From NCBI RefSeq assembly GCF_018860385.1, contig NZ_JAHKPH010000014.1:530487-594486 (forward strand): a stretch of 64,000 bases of DNA, given 5' to 3'. Both the position numbers and the translations under genes were made by a program. This DNA comes from Reinekea forsetii. GTDB taxonomy: Bacteria > Pseudomonadota > Gammaproteobacteria > Pseudomonadales > Natronospirillaceae. A model generated the notes under the pieces. The model did no database searches. It saw only the letters and a list, made by a program, of their open reading frames with translations, and was not told where the DNA came from. Positions 1 through 9,476 of this stretch are shown here, piece after piece. Numbering within the stretch: the stretch's first letter is position 1; every line of letters begins with the position of its first letter.

Positions 1-200
1 TCTCCGCAGGCAAACATTTATAAAGAATGGAGAACATACTCACTTTAGTGCTTTGTATCAATATATCGAACACAAATATTCGCATTTATTTTGTTCAGTT
101 AGTCCTCTAGCCCAATACACATAGACTTACGGAAGAATTTTTATGTTTTAAATAACTTTTTATTGATGTTTTATTTAATTGACATAAACTCGGCTTTGCT

Positions 201-210
201 TGTTCAATAT
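201..210 (+). promoter_or_regulatory. PuuR-like operator half-site upstream of the aminotransferase
   Basis: TGTTCAATAT is the reverse complement of ATATTGAACA, the motif that recurs at 5934, 6131 (as TGTTCAATTT) and twice at 17292-17317. It resembles the E. coli PuuR operators as I recall them (ATATTGACC and ATAATGAACA cores). It sits 22 bases before the ATG at 233. A TTGACA hexamer at 179-184 could be the -35 of a promoter that this box would overlap, but no good -10 is seen at ideal spacing. Binding by PuuR is inferred. Confidence 0.45.
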
Positions 211-232
211 AAAAAACACTAAGGTGCGATTT

Positions 233-1549
233 ATGACTCAATCTACCCCCGCAAATCTAGACGCGTTTTGGATGCCATTTACGGCTAATCGTCAATTTAA
301 AGCGCAACCTCGCATGCTTGTGTCAGCACAGGGAATGTACTATCAAAGTGACGATGGGCGTTCCATTATCGACGGTACAGCGGGTTTGTGGTGCACTAAC
401 GCAGGGCATGGCCGAACAGAAATTACCCAGGCGGTGAGCAAGCAAATTCAAGAGCTCGATTTTGCACCGACCTTTCAAATGGGGCACCCTTTAGCCTTTG
501 AATTGGCAAATCGTTTGATTAAGCACACACCTAAAGGCATCAATAAGGTGTTTTTTACCAATTCAGGCTCTGAATCGGTAGATACCGCACTGAAGATTGC
601 CTTGGCGTACCACAAAGCTCGCGGAGAATCGTCGCGTACTCGTTTAATTGGACGAGAAAAAGGCTACCACGGCACAGGCTTTGGTGGCATTTCTGTTGGG
701 GGCTTGGGCAATAATCGAAAAGGCTTTGGTCCATTATTAAGCGGTGTCGATCACCTTAAACATGCATGGACCCCTGGTACCGAGTTTACCAAAGGGCTAC
801 CCAAGGAAGGCGCCCATTTAGCGGATGAACTTGAATCAATGGTTGCGTTGCACGGTGCCGAAACAATCGCCGCTGTCATTGTTGAGCCTATTGCTGGGTC
901 GGGCGGCGTCTGGATGCCGCCTCAAGGTTACCTTAAACGCTTACGTGAGATTACAAAGAAATACGGCATTTTATTGATATTAGACGAAGTTATTACCGGC
1001 TATGGTCGAATAGGGGATGCCTTCGCCGCAACACACTTTAACGTAACACCCGATATTATAACTACAGCAAAAGGGTTAACGAATGGTGCTGTGCCAATGG
1101 GGGCGGTTTTTATCAGTGACGATATTCACCAAGCATTTATGAGCGGACCAGAAGAGGTGATTGAGCTTTTCCATGGCTACACTTATTCAGGACACCCTGT
1201 GTCTGCGGCGGCAGCCATTGCGGCGCTCGATACCTATGAGCAAGAAGGCTTGTTTAACAAAGCCAAGCAACTCGGTGGCTACTTTGAAGAACAACTGCAC
1301 AATTTACGAGAATTCGATGTTGTTAAAGATATCCGCAATTATGGTTTGGTCGGCGCTATTGAATTTAAGTCGACCGATAAATTTGGCGAGCGTGGTTACA
1401 AAGTTTTTGAGCATTGCTTTTGGCACGGTAATGCCCTGGTGCGATGTACGGCCGATACCATTGCGCTGTCTCCACCATTAATTTTAGAAAAAGAACACAT
1501 CAATGAACTAATGAATGCTATTCATTGTGCCATTCGATCATTGAATTAA
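233..1549 (+). CDS. Omega-amino acid (beta-alanine/GABA-type):pyruvate aminotransferase, BauA/AptA-like
   Basis: Class III PLP-dependent aminotransferase of 438 residues, cytoplasmic. It would move the terminal amino group of an omega-amino acid such as beta-alanine or GABA to pyruvate. Visible landmarks are GSES (112-115) in the phosphate-binding loop, DEVITGYGR beginning at 251 and the PLP lysine K280 in [10 protein letters not shown]. The N-terminal [13 protein letters not shown] block is typical of Pseudomonas omega-APT/BauA proteins. An in-frame TTG at 200 is possible, but the ATG at 233 has AAGGTG six bases upstream and is preferred. It is followed 25 bases later by the semialdehyde dehydrogenase, the pairing seen in beta-alanine catabolism. 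In this polyamine setting it could also serve as the GABA aminotransferase; the substrate is not decided by sequence. Confidence 0.85.
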   Translation: MTQSTPANLDAFWMPFTANRQFKAQPRMLVSAQGMYYQSDDGRSIIDGTAGLWCTNAGHGRTEITQAVSKQIQELDFAPTFQMGHPLAFELANRLIKHTPKGINKVFFTNSGSESVDTALKIALAYHKARGESSRTRLIGREKGYHGTGFGGISVGGLGNNRKGFGPLLSGVDHLKHAWTPGTEFTKGLPKEGAHLADELESMVALHGAETIAAVIVEPIAGSGGVWMPPQGYLKRLREITKKYGILLILDEVITGYGRIGDAFAATHFNVTPDIITTAKGLTNGAVPMGAVFISDDIHQAFMSGPEEVIELFHGYTYSGHPVSAAAAIAALDTYEQEGLFNKAKQLGGYFEEQLHNLREFDVVKDIRNYGLVGAIEFKSTDKFGERGYKVFEHCFWHGNALVRCTADTIALSPPLILEKEHINELMNAIHCAIRSLN

Positions 1550-1574
1550 AATAGATAACAATAAAAGGCAAGTT

Positions 1575-3065
1575 ATGAACCAGATTACACACTTTGTTAG
1601 CGGAGCAAAGACCGCGGCCAGTATACGCACTGCGTCGGTTTTTAATCCCGCGCTCGGCTTACCCATAGCTGAAGTTTCTTTGGCTTCTAAAACTGAAGTT
1701 GAACAAGCCATCGCCTCTGCAAAGGAAGCTTTCCCTGTTTGGTCAGCAATGAGCCCGTTGAGTCGATCACGTATTCTGTTCAAGTTTAAAATGTTACTAG
1801 ATGAGCGCATCGATGAATTGGCACACGCCATTACAACCGAGCACGGTAAGGTATTCGAAGATGCCAAAGGCGAAATTGTTCGTGGAATAGAAGTAGTCGA
1901 GTTTGCGTGTGGCATTCCGCAAATGTTGAAAGGCGAGATGACAGAACAAGTAGGCTCTGGTGTTGATGCTTGGACACTGAATCAAGCGCTAGGCGTGGTG
2001 GCTGGAATAACGCCATTTAACTTTCCCGCCATGGTGCCCATGTGGATGTGGCCAGTGGCCATTGCGTGCGGAAACACCTTTGTATTAAAACCGTCTGAGA
2101 AAAACCCTACGGCATCAATGCTCATAGGCGAATGGCTAAAAGAATGTGGGTTACCAGACGGTGTATTTAATGTGATCAATGGCGATAAAGAAGCTGTTGA
2201 TGTACTACTGACCCATAAAGACATCCAAGCCGTCAGCTTTGTTGGCTCTACACCCATTGCAGAATACATTTATGGCACCGCGAGCGCGCACGGTAAACGA
2301 GTGCAAGCTTTAGGTGGGGCAAAAAATCACATGGTGGTAATGCCTGATGCCGATATCGATGCCGCTGTGAATGCGTTAACGGGCGCAGCCTATGGTTCAG
2401 CGGGCGAACGTTGCATGGCTATTTCTGTGGCCGTAGCTGTCGGTGATATCGCCGATGAATTGGTTGCTAAGCTGAAAGAAAAAGCCACTCACTTAAAAAT
2501 TGGCAATGGCAAAAACCTTGGTTTAGATATGGGTCCTTTGATCAGCAAAGAGCATCATGCAAAAGTAAAAAACTATATTGATGCCGGCGAGGCTGAAGGG
2601 GCTACATTAGTGGTCGATGGTCGCAACATTGTTGTACCAGGCGCTGAAGAAGGCTACTTTTTAGGCGGTACTTTATTCGACCATGTTACGCCAAACATGA
2701 GCATATACACCGATGAAATATTTGGGCCGGTATTATGTGTCGTTCGGGTAAGCGACTACGCTGCCGCCGCTAAGCTTATTAACGAGCATGAATACGGTAA
2801 CGGTACCTCAATCTTTACCCGCAGCGGTGCCGTGGCTCGTAAGTTCAGTCATGATATTCAAGTAGGCATGGTGGGCATTAACATCCCAATCCCAGTTCCC
2901 ATGGCGTTTCATAGTTTTGGCGGTTGGAAGCGAAGTTTATTTGGAGCCAACCACATGCACGGCCCTGAAGGTGTTCGTTTTTATACCAAACGAAAAGCGA
3001 TTACCGCGCGTTGGCCAGAAGGCGATGTCAGCAACGCTGAATTTGTTATGCCGACGATGAAATAA
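1575..3065 (+). CDS. mmsA: Methylmalonate/malonate-semialdehyde dehydrogenase (CoA-acylating), MmsA/BauC-like
   Basis: Aldehyde dehydrogenase superfamily member of 496 residues. The catalytic cysteine is C280 in [10 protein letters not shown]. The position that carries the general-base glutamate in hydrolytic ALDHs (ELGG) reads ALGGAKNH (245-252), the hallmark of the CoA-acylating MMSDH group. The reaction would be malonate semialdehyde + CoA + NAD to acetyl-CoA + CO2, or the methyl analogue to propionyl-CoA. Lying directly after the omega-amino acid aminotransferase, it probably completes beta-alanine breakdown, as BauC does in Pseudomonas. The adjoining genes are co-oriented with short gaps, suggesting an operon with the following FAD oxidoreductase. 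The MMSDH type is firm; the physiological substrate is inferred. Confidence 0.88.
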   Translation: MNQITHFVSGAKTAASIRTASVFNPALGLPIAEVSLASKTEVEQAIASAKEAFPVWSAMSPLSRSRILFKFKMLLDERIDELAHAITTEHGKVFEDAKGEIVRGIEVVEFACGIPQMLKGEMTEQVGSGVDAWTLNQALGVVAGITPFNFPAMVPMWMWPVAIACGNTFVLKPSEKNPTASMLIGEWLKECGLPDGVFNVINGDKEAVDVLLTHKDIQAVSFVGSTPIAEYIYGTASAHGKRVQALGGAKNHMVVMPDADIDAAVNALTGAAYGSAGERCMAISVAVAVGDIADELVAKLKEKATHLKIGNGKNLGLDMGPLISKEHHAKVKNYIDAGEAEGATLVVDGRNIVVPGAEEGYFLGGTLFDHVTPNMSIYTDEIFGPVLCVVRVSDYAAAAKLINEHEYGNGTSIFTRSGAVARKFSHDIQVGMVGINIPIPVPMAFHSFGGWKRSLFGANHMHGPEGVRFYTKRKAITARWPEGDVSNAEFVMPTMK

Positions 3066-3076
3066 GGGAGCAGTAA

Positions 3077-4363
3077 ATGACAAACCGAACACCCCATACG
3101 GGTTCATATTATGCGGCAACACGCCAAGACACCAATGATAGACCGATACTGAAAGTATCGATTGAAGCCGATGTGTGCATTGTCGGTGGTGGCTTTACCG
3201 GTATGTCCAGTGCATTGCATTTGGCCGAAGCGGGTTTTAGCGTTGTTGTTTTGGAAGCGGCGCGGATAGGCTTTGGTGCCAGCGGTCGAAATGGCGGCCA
3301 ACTGGTGAATAGCTACAGCCGAGACATAGACACCATTGAAAAAAACTACGGTAAAGATCTTGGTAAAACACTGGGGGATATGGCGTTCGAAGGCGGAAAC
3401 ATTATTCGCGAACGCATTAAAAAATATAATATTAACTGCGACTACAAACCCGGTGGAATTTTTGCTGCTTTTAACAAAAAGCAAATGCATGCGCTCATCG
3501 AACAAAAAGCGCTTTGGGAGCGCTATGGCCATACAGGGTTGGAGCTACTCGATAAACAAGCCATAGCAGAGCAGATTCAATCGGATGTCTATATAGGTGG
3601 CATGCTTGATCACACTGGTGGGCATATTCATCCGTTAAATTTACTGCTCGGCGAAGCGAAAGCGTTTGAAAGCTTGGGCGGTGTTATTTATGAAGATTCA
3701 AAAGTTGTTCACGTTGAACGCAGTGAAAAGCCGGTGGTTAAAACAGAGCACGGTCAGGTCATTGCAAACTATGTATTAATGGCAGGCAACGCCTATATGG
3801 CCGGATTAATTCCAGAACTCGCGGCCAAGTCAATGCCTTGTGGGACGCAAATTGTAACCACGGAAGTGCTTGATGAATCACTGGCTAAGTCACTCATTCC
3901 GAATCAATACTGCGTTGAAGATTGTAATTACAAGCTCGATTACTATCGCGTGACTGCAGATAATCGATTACTTTATGGTGGAGGCGTGACCTATGGCGGC
4001 GGAGATCCGGCTTCTATTCAAGCATTTCTTCGTGGCCGAATGGAGAAGACGTTCCCACAACTTAAAGGCATTAAATTTGATTACGCATGGGGCGGTGACT
4101 TCTTGTTAACAATGAGTCGGCTACCTCAGTTTGGGCGACTAACGCCTAACATTTATTATGCGCAAGGCTACAGTGGGCATGGTGTGACTACTACGCACTT
4201 AGCCGGAAGGCTCATCGCGGAAGCAATGAAAGGGCATGCAGAGCGGTTCGATGCGTTTGGCCAATTAAAGCACTTCCCGTTTCCAGGGGGGCGCTTGTTT
4301 CGAGTGCCTTATACCGCCATTGGTGCAACCTATTATGGTTTACGAGATAAGCTAGGTCTTTAA
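3077..4363 (+). CDS. puuB: FAD-dependent gamma-glutamylputrescine oxidase-like protein (PuuB/BauB family), copy 1
   Basis: DAO-family flavoprotein of 428 residues. The N-terminal Rossmann motif GGGFTG (37-42) ends in the ribose-binding E60, followed by GASGRNGGQ (67-75), characteristic of PuuB and its relatives. The C-terminal block YAQGYSGHGVTTTH is also family-typical. PuuB oxidises gamma-glutamylputrescine to gamma-glutamyl-aminobutyraldehyde, releasing ammonia and H2O2. The start ATG follows GGGAG at 3066-3070, just after the mmsA stop. This is the first of three paralogues in the window (others at 13900 and 15970). Sitting behind the aminotransferase and MmsA it may instead match BauB of the Pseudomonas bauABCD locus, whose substrate is unclear. 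Family certain, substrate moderate. Confidence 0.75.
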   Translation: MTNRTPHTGSYYAATRQDTNDRPILKVSIEADVCIVGGGFTGMSSALHLAEAGFSVVVLEAARIGFGASGRNGGQLVNSYSRDIDTIEKNYGKDLGKTLGDMAFEGGNIIRERIKKYNINCDYKPGGIFAAFNKKQMHALIEQKALWERYGHTGLELLDKQAIAEQIQSDVYIGGMLDHTGGHIHPLNLLLGEAKAFESLGGVIYEDSKVVHVERSEKPVVKTEHGQVIANYVLMAGNAYMAGLIPELAAKSMPCGTQIVTTEVLDESLAKSLIPNQYCVEDCNYKLDYYRVTADNRLLYGGGVTYGGGDPASIQAFLRGRMEKTFPQLKGIKFDYAWGGDFLLTMSRLPQFGRLTPNIYYAQGYSGHGVTTTHLAGRLIAEAMKGHAERFDAFGQLKHFPFPGGRLFRVPYTAIGATYYGLRDKLGL

Positions 4364-4367
4364 ACAA

Positions 4368-4392
4368 AAAAACCTGTTTAAGACAGGTTTTT
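4368..4392. terminator. Bidirectional rho-independent terminator between convergent genes
   Basis: The stem AAACCTGT / ACAGGTTT (4370-4377 and 4383-4390) with a five-base loop is flanked by A-run and T-run sequence that extends the pairing to 4368-4392. It lies between the convergent FAD oxidoreductase (ends 4363) and puuA (ends 4404), so it can end transcripts from both sides. Confidence 0.8.
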
Positions 4393-4403
4393 CATTGAAT
4401 TTA

Positions 4404-5762
4404 TTAAACGTACGGCAGTAATAAATCGTATTCCATCGGCGTTATTTGCTGCTCAAACATTCGAAGTTCAGACCATTTACAGGCGCTGTAAAGCTCAACA
4501 AAGTCTTTGCCAAACCAATCACTCACTCTAGTGTCGGCTTCCATTTTGCGCAGTGCATCGCGTTGATTGTCGGCAACTTGCTCGTGTTCTTGATCGTAAG
4601 CATTCCCGACGACAGGATCGGGCGCTTCAAGTTTATTTTGTATCCCTTCGGTGACACCGGCTAACAGTACGGCCGTTGCTAGATAAGGGTTGGCATCGGC
4701 ACCAGACATACGATGCTCAATACGTGTAGCTGATTGGCCGCCAGAAGGAATTCTTAGCGCAACGGTTCTATTGTCATAAGCCCAAGTCTTGCTGGTGGGC
4801 GCAAAATTTTCCGGGGCTAAGCGACGAAAGCTGTTCACAGTCGGGGCTAAAAATGCTTGTGTGCTGTCTGCCATACTTAATAACCCCGCGATGGCTTGTC
4901 GAAGCAATGGATTTTGCGTTGGGTCTTCTGCAGCAAAAACATTTTCACCGTCTTTTAATAAACTTAAATGAAGATGCAAACCACTACCCGATTGATCAAT
5001 ATAGGGTTTTGCCATAAAGCTGGCATCCATATTGTATTTGTTAGCGACGCTGCGGATAACGCGCTTTAACAATACCGCTTGGTCTACAGCTTTTAAAATG
5101 TCAGTGCCATAATCCAGATTGACTTCAAACTGGCCCGGTGCGTACTCTGCTATGACGGTATCGGCCGGTATGTTTTGTTGGCGAGCCGTTTCGATCACAT
5201 CGCGAATGAAGAAATCGTATTGATCTAAATCATCGATAGAATAAACCTGTGACGACATCATTCGGCGTTCGCTGCCTAAAGCTATCGGTGGCTGGATATT
5301 GCCTTTTTCATCGCGCTGTTTATCTATTAAATAAAATTCAAGTTCAACGGCAAAACCAACGTCATACCCGAGTTGGGAAAAACGGTCGATTGCATTCACC
5401 AAAACCTGACGAGGATCGGCAAAAAAACCAGTGGAGCGGTCTTTATACATGGTACATAACGCCTGCGCTCTGTCGCCTCCTTCATGCCAAGGAACAATAC
5501 TTAGTGTGCCTGGAATGGGTTTGCATAACCGGTCTCGATCGCCCACATCCATGCCTAATCCAGATTCTTCTACGGTCGTGCCGGCAGAATCCAAAGCCAT
5601 TACAGAGCCGGGTAAATAAAACCCTTTGGTAAAAACCTTCTCTAACAGATCGCGTTCAATACGTTTACCGCGCACCACGCCATTTAAGTCACTGAGCAAG
5701 AGCTCAATGGTGGTGATGTCTGGGTGTTGGCTTAAAAAATCTTTAACTTCGCTTTTACTCAT
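4404..5762 (-). CDS. puuA: Gamma-glutamylputrescine synthetase (PuuA), copy 1
   Basis: Glutamine-synthetase-fold enzyme of 452 residues, the size of PuuA. It ligates glutamate to an amino group of putrescine using ATP, the entry step of the gamma-glutamylated putrescine pathway. GS landmarks visible are the N-terminal SDLNGVVRGKRI block, VELEFYLID (metal-binding glutamates), EYAPGQFEVNLDYG, SGSGLHLHLSL and NRTVALRIPSG. Lack of the nitrogen-regulation features of GlnA and the location beside puuD support PuuA over true glutamine synthetase. It is divergent from puuD across a 390-base regulatory region. A second, clearly different synthetase lies at 6926. Whether both act on putrescine or one prefers another diamine is unknown. 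Confidence 0.82.
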   Translation of the reverse strand: MSKSEVKDFLSQHPDITTIELLLSDLNGVVRGKRIERDLLEKVFTKGFYLPGSVMALDSAGTTVEESGLGMDVGDRDRLCKPIPGTLSIVPWHEGGDRAQALCTMYKDRSTGFFADPRQVLVNAIDRFSQLGYDVGFAVELEFYLIDKQRDEKGNIQPPIALGSERRMMSSQVYSIDDLDQYDFFIRDVIETARQQNIPADTVIAEYAPGQFEVNLDYGTDILKAVDQAVLLKRVIRSVANKYNMDASFMAKPYIDQSGSGLHLHLSLLKDGENVFAAEDPTQNPLLRQAIAGLLSMADSTQAFLAPTVNSFRRLAPENFAPTSKTWAYDNRTVALRIPSGGQSATRIEHRMSGADANPYLATAVLLAGVTEGIQNKLEAPDPVVGNAYDQEHEQVADNQRDALRKMEADTRVSDWFGKDFVELYSACKWSELRMFEQQITPMEYDLLLPYV

Positions 5763-5777
5763 ATTGCTGTCGCCTTC

Positions 5778-5799
5778 TTAACAACCTAACGGTTGTTAA
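5778..5799. repeat. 9-bp inverted repeat in the puuA leader
   Basis: TTAACAACC, four spacer bases, then GGTTGTTAA. It begins 16 bases upstream of the puuA start codon, overlapping the place where the leader RNA and ribosome-binding region would lie, so it may be an operator or an RNA hairpin affecting translation. No protein can be named for it. Confidence 0.5.
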
Positions 5800-5933
5800 A
5801 CGTCTATATTAGTTGAGTTGTTGATGGGTGTTATTCTCCCAACGGACAACAAAAGTTTTAGGGTGCGTTCTGGTGTTATCTAAACTGCGTATATTTGCTT
5901 TTTTAAGCGTTTAAACATCAAAGAGTGATTTAT

Positions 5934-5943
5934 ATATTGAACA
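5934..5943 (+). promoter_or_regulatory. PuuR-like operator half-site between puuA and puuD
   Basis: ATATTGAACA matches the core found upstream of the aminotransferase (201-210, opposite orientation) and the paired site at 17292-17317. It lies about 170 bases from the puuA start and 210 from the puuD start, in the middle of the divergent region. Confidence 0.5.
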
Positions 5944-6130
5944 CTAATGTAACTATTATAGGTACGCGAAACAATAAAATTTATTGCATTTATCGATAAA
6001 TTTCGAAATTATACCGCTACCGACGCCCAGCTATAGCGCACTATAGAGCGGGATTGCACTTTTTTGAACCAATTGTAAATAATGTTGGTCGAGGTGTTTA
6101 AAATAATTTATGGTGTGTGTACACTGTAGT

Positions 6131-6140
6131 TGTTCAATTT
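6131..6140 (+). promoter_or_regulatory. PuuR-like operator half-site in the puuD leader
   Basis: TGTTCAATTT, eight of ten bases identical to the inverted ATATTGAACA motif, ends 12 bases before the puuD ATG at 6153. Its position would suit repression by steric block. The match is shorter than at the other boxes. Confidence 0.35.
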
Positions 6141-6152
6141 TTGAGTGAAGAC

Positions 6153-6929
6153 ATGAGCAAAGCACAAAAACAAAAACATTTAAAACCGTTGGTTGGGGTG
6201 GTGTGTGATGTTCAGCATATTGCACCGCACGACTTTCATGCCGCTGGAGATAAGTATCTGAGAGCGCTCAGCCGAAGTGCCGATGTGATCCCTGTTTTAA
6301 TTCCGGCATTGTTAGAAGATCAAGACGTAGATCAATGGTTAGCAAGACTGGATGGTTTGTTTCTAACGGGCGCTTATTCAATGGTAGACCCAGCGCACTA
6401 CAATGAAATCAAAGTCGATAAACAATACGACTATGATGCGCAACGTGATGCCACAGCATTTGCTTTTGTGCATAAAGCGATTGCCAATAATTTGCCTTTG
6501 TTAGGGGTATGTCGTGGCTTGCAAGATATCAATGTCGCTCTAGGCGGGTCGTTACATCAGGTTGTGCAAGAGCATCCAGAATTGAATGACCATAGAGAAG
6601 ACAAGAGTGCTACATTAGATGAGCAATACGCACCAGCTCATACAGTGACGTTGAGCGAGAATGGTATGCTTCAAAATATCTTTAACGCCAAAAAAATAGA
6701 CGTTAATTCACTTCACTCTCAAGCGATTAATCGAGTAGGCTCGGGGTTAGAGATTGAAGCCAAAGCCGATGACGGGTTAGTGGAAGCTATCCGGGTAGAA
6801 GGGGTGGCATTTGGTTTAGCCGTGCAATGGCACCCAGAATGGAAAGTGACAGAAAACAAAACCCAAACACTATTATTTGAGGCCTTTGGCGACGCGTGCA
6901 GAGCGCGACAGCTAGCAGGATTACCATGA
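6153..6929 (+). CDS. puuD: Gamma-glutamyl-GABA hydrolase (PuuD), class I amidotransferase-like
   Basis: Peptidase C26 family protein of 258 residues. The nucleophile is C120 in LLGVCRGLQDINVALGG and the triad is completed by H227 and E229 in QWHPEW. PuuD hydrolyses gamma-glutamyl-GABA to glutamate and GABA in the cytoplasm, the step that removes the glutamyl tag put on by PuuA. The ATG at 6153 is preferred over the in-frame GTG at 6117 because homologues begin close to the KPLVGVV strand. The stop overlaps the next start in an ATGA arrangement at 6926-6929, so it is translationally coupled to the second synthetase. A PuuR-like box lies in its leader. Confidence 0.85.
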   Translation: MSKAQKQKHLKPLVGVVCDVQHIAPHDFHAAGDKYLRALSRSADVIPVLIPALLEDQDVDQWLARLDGLFLTGAYSMVDPAHYNEIKVDKQYDYDAQRDATAFAFVHKAIANNLPLLGVCRGLQDINVALGGSLHQVVQEHPELNDHREDKSATLDEQYAPAHTVTLSENGMLQNIFNAKKIDVNSLHSQAINRVGSGLEIEAKADDGLVEAIRVEGVAFGLAVQWHPEWKVTENKTQTLLFEAFGDACRARQLAGLP

Positions 6930-8278
6930 AAAAATTAACGAAGTGGCTTGAAGAAAATAAAATAACCGAAATTGAATGCATTACGCCAGATCAAACGGGT
7001 ATTGCACGCGGTAAAATAATGCCAACCGACAAATTCATCGATGAGAAAGGAATACGCTTACCAGAAAGCGTCTTGCTGCAAACCACCACGGGCGACTACC
7101 CAGACGATGAAACTTACTACAGTTTATTAGACCCACAAGACATCGATATGGTCTTGCGACCAGATGATTCTGCGGTATTTACCGTACCGTGGGCGGCCGA
7201 ACCTTCTGCGCAAATCATCCACGATTGTTATGACTCGATGGGTAATTTAATGGAGCTTTCTTCGCGTGCTGTTTTAAAGAAAGTATTGGCCTTGTATGAA
7301 GCTAAAGGCTGGAAGCCCATCGTAGCTCCTGAAGTCGAGTTCTATTTAACCAAACGTTGTACCGACCCAGATTTACCCTTGGTACCGCCCATTGGCCGTT
7401 CCGGCCGCCAAGAAAGCGGGCGGCAAAGTTTCAGTATTGATGCTGCAAATGAATTCGACCCAATCATTGAAGACATTTACGATTGGTGCGAAGAAATGCA
7501 CCTCGATATTGATACGTTGATTCATGAAGAAGGTGCGGCGCAGTTAGAATTTAACTTTCGCCATGGGGAAGCCTTAAAGTTAGCCGATCAAGTTTTTATT
7601 TTTAAGCGCGCAGTGCGTGAAGCGGCTTTAAAGCACAAAATAGGGGCTACGTTTATGGCCAAACCTATCTCAGGTGAGCCAGGCAGTTCGATGCATGTGC
7701 ACCAATCTTTGACCGATGCTAAAACCGGAAAAAATATTTTCTCCAATGAAGATGGGTCGCCTTCAGAACTTTTCCACAGTTATATCGGTGGGTTACAACA
7801 CTATATACCGCAAATGATGCCGATTTTCGCCCCAAACGTGAACAGCTATAGACGCTATTTGCCAGGCGCAGACGGGAACGCACCTGTAAACATTGAATGG
7901 GGTAATGAAAACCGCACGGTAGGGTTAAGGGTACCGCAAGCGGTTCCTTCGGCGCGCCGTGTTGAAAACCGATTACCGGGTTCAGATACCAATCCATACC
8001 TATCGCTGGCAGGTAATTTAATCTGTGGCTATTTAGGGATGGTTAATCATTTGAAACCACGCATGCCAATTCAAGGCAGGGCCAGTGAAGAAGCCGATGA
8101 AACGGTTCCTTGGAATTTAGAAGCGGCGCTCGAAGCCATGTCTAATTCGGAGGATATTAGGAACGCACTTGGCGCCAACTTTGTAGATGGCTTTGTAGCC
8201 ACACGTCGTGCGGAGTACGAAGGATTTCGACGAGTGATAAGTTCTTGGGAGCGACAGTATCTGTTGTCTACCGTTTAA
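6926..8278 (+). CDS. puuA: Gamma-glutamylpolyamine synthetase (PuuA-like glutamine synthetase), copy 2
   Basis: Second GS-fold ligase, 450 residues. It carries the family blocks DQTGIARGKIM near the N-terminus, APEVEFYLTK, EEGAAQLEFNFRHG, PGSSMHVHQSL and NENRTVGLRVP. It starts inside the puuD stop (ATGA), with GCAGGA upstream, so the two are one operon. It differs widely from copy 1 at 4404, for example at the N-terminus and in the HQSL metal/substrate loop, so this is not a recent duplication. It resembles the PuuA/SpuI-type enzymes of Pseudomonas, of which several act on different mono- and diamines. It is followed after 95 bases by the putrescine importer. Confidence 0.8.
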   Translation: MKKLTKWLEENKITEIECITPDQTGIARGKIMPTDKFIDEKGIRLPESVLLQTTTGDYPDDETYYSLLDPQDIDMVLRPDDSAVFTVPWAAEPSAQIIHDCYDSMGNLMELSSRAVLKKVLALYEAKGWKPIVAPEVEFYLTKRCTDPDLPLVPPIGRSGRQESGRQSFSIDAANEFDPIIEDIYDWCEEMHLDIDTLIHEEGAAQLEFNFRHGEALKLADQVFIFKRAVREAALKHKIGATFMAKPISGEPGSSMHVHQSLTDAKTGKNIFSNEDGSPSELFHSYIGGLQHYIPQMMPIFAPNVNSYRRYLPGADGNAPVNIEWGNENRTVGLRVPQAVPSARRVENRLPGSDTNPYLSLAGNLICGYLGMVNHLKPRMPIQGRASEEADETVPWNLEAALEAMSNSEDIRNALGANFVDGFVATRRAEYEGFRRVISSWERQYLLSTV

Positions 8279-8373
8279 TTATTTAAAGAAGCAATTGAAT
8301 TTTTTAAGAGTCAAAATATGAGTAACACCCTAAATAATCGCAAATAACAATAAACCGAGAAGGTGAATGCGCT

Positions 8374-9465
8374 ATGAAACTGATGACTAAAACACTGTTG
8401 GGAGCCGCTATTGTCGTAACGACAGCCACAGCCACCCTAGCCGATGATCAAATTGTTCGTGTCTATAACTGGTCAGATTATATTGCCGAAGATACGCTCG
8501 AAAAATTTGAAGCTAAAACAAGTATTAAGGTGACATACGATGTATTTGATTCTAACGAAGTCTTAGAAGCAAAAGTACTGTCGGGGCAATCTGGCTACGA
8601 TATTGTGGTGCCAACAAGCGATTATTTAGCTCGCCATATTAAGGCCGGTGCTTATCAGAAACTAGATAAGTCAAAGATTCCGAATTGGGGCAATCTTGAT
8701 AAAGAGTTGTTAGCGTCACTTGAAAACTACGATCCTAATAATGAATACGGAGTGCCGTGGCAGTGGGGTACAACGGGTATTGGCTACAACGTTGCAAAAA
8801 TTGAAGAAATTCTGGGTGATGATGCACCGACTGACAGTTGGGATCTTATCTTTGATCCAAAGTATGCCTCTAAACTAGAACAGTGTGGCATCTCAATTTT
8901 AGACTCCTCCGGTGAAGTTTTACCTTTGGTGTTAAATTATTTAGGTTTGGATCCGAATAGCCTGTCGACTAAAGATTACCAAACAGCTGCAGATAAATTG
9001 CTTGAAATCAGACCCTACATTACCTACTTTCACAGTTCTCGCTACATCTCAGATTTAGCGAATGGCGATATCTGCTTATCGGTCGGCTGGAGCGGCGATG
9101 TATTCCAAGCCATGGCTCGAGCGGAAGAAGCGGACAATGGCGTTGAGATCAGCTATTACATTCCAAAAGAAGGGACAGCTATGTGGGCTGACATGATGGC
9201 GATTCCAAAAGACGCTAAGAATGTAGAAGAAGCGCATGAATTCATCAACTTCGTATTAGACGCCCAAATTGGAGCTGATATTACTAACTATGTTTGGTAC
9301 GGAAGCCCTAACGAAGCCGCCAAAGAATTCATTGATGAAGAAATTCTTAATGACCCCGGCGTGTTTCCTCCTCAAGGTACCAATCTGTTTACCTTTGCAG
9401 TGTTGCCGAATAAAGTCACACGTGTGATGACGCGCATTTGGACTTCTATCAAGTCTGGACAATAA
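8374..9465 (+). CDS. potF: Putrescine/spermidine ABC transporter periplasmic binding protein (PotF-like)
   Basis: Extracellular solute-binding protein of 363 residues. The signal peptide ends near ATLA (residues 21-24) and the mature chain begins DDQIVRVYNWSDYI, the typical PotD/PotF opening. Blocks such as YDIVVPTSDYLARHIKAGAYQKLDKSKIPNW and NGDICLSVGWSGD are characteristic of PotF/SpuD. It captures putrescine (possibly spermidine) in the periplasm and delivers it to the PotHI channel encoded downstream. It has an AAGGTG ribosome-binding site. A strong hairpin follows its stop, which probably lets this subunit be made in excess over the membrane parts. Ligand choice between putrescine and spermidine is not settled by reading alone. 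Confidence 0.88.
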   Translation: MKLMTKTLLGAAIVVTTATATLADDQIVRVYNWSDYIAEDTLEKFEAKTSIKVTYDVFDSNEVLEAKVLSGQSGYDIVVPTSDYLARHIKAGAYQKLDKSKIPNWGNLDKELLASLENYDPNNEYGVPWQWGTTGIGYNVAKIEEILGDDAPTDSWDLIFDPKYASKLEQCGISILDSSGEVLPLVLNYLGLDPNSLSTKDYQTAADKLLEIRPYITYFHSSRYISDLANGDICLSVGWSGDVFQAMARAEEADNGVEISYYIPKEGTAMWADMMAIPKDAKNVEEAHEFINFVLDAQIGADITNYVWYGSPNEAAKEFIDEEILNDPGVFPPQGTNLFTFAVLPNKVTRVMTRIWTSIKSGQ

Positions 9466-9476
9466 CAATAAGACCT

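Larger units (their letters stand above)
5763..6152. other. Divergent regulatory region between puuA and puuD
   Basis: No gene is seen in these 390 bases. They hold a 9-bp inverted repeat at 5778-5799, a PuuR-like box at 5934-5943, a perfect 12-base palindrome TTTATCGATAAA at 5989-6000, the paired CTATAG elements at 6031-6036 and 6041-6046, and a second PuuR-like box at 6131-6140. AT-rich tracts suit promoters in both directions, but no -35/-10 pair stands out clearly. Confidence 0.6.

Noticed and set aside
200-232. N-terminal extension of the aminotransferase from a TTG
   Set aside because: The ATG at 233 has a good ribosome site and matches the family start; the extra 11 residues would also cover the operator-like box.
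3104-3532. 142-residue antisense frame within puuB copy 1
   Set aside because: It lies fully opposite a strongly coding gene and shows no family features; similar antisense frames, such as 1538-1915 and 28444-28854, were dropped for the same reason.
6116-6123. GTGTACAC palindrome near puuD, also at about 44214-44221
   Set aside because: It is only eight bases, and two occurrences in 64 kb are not beyond chance; kept out as a regulatory claim.
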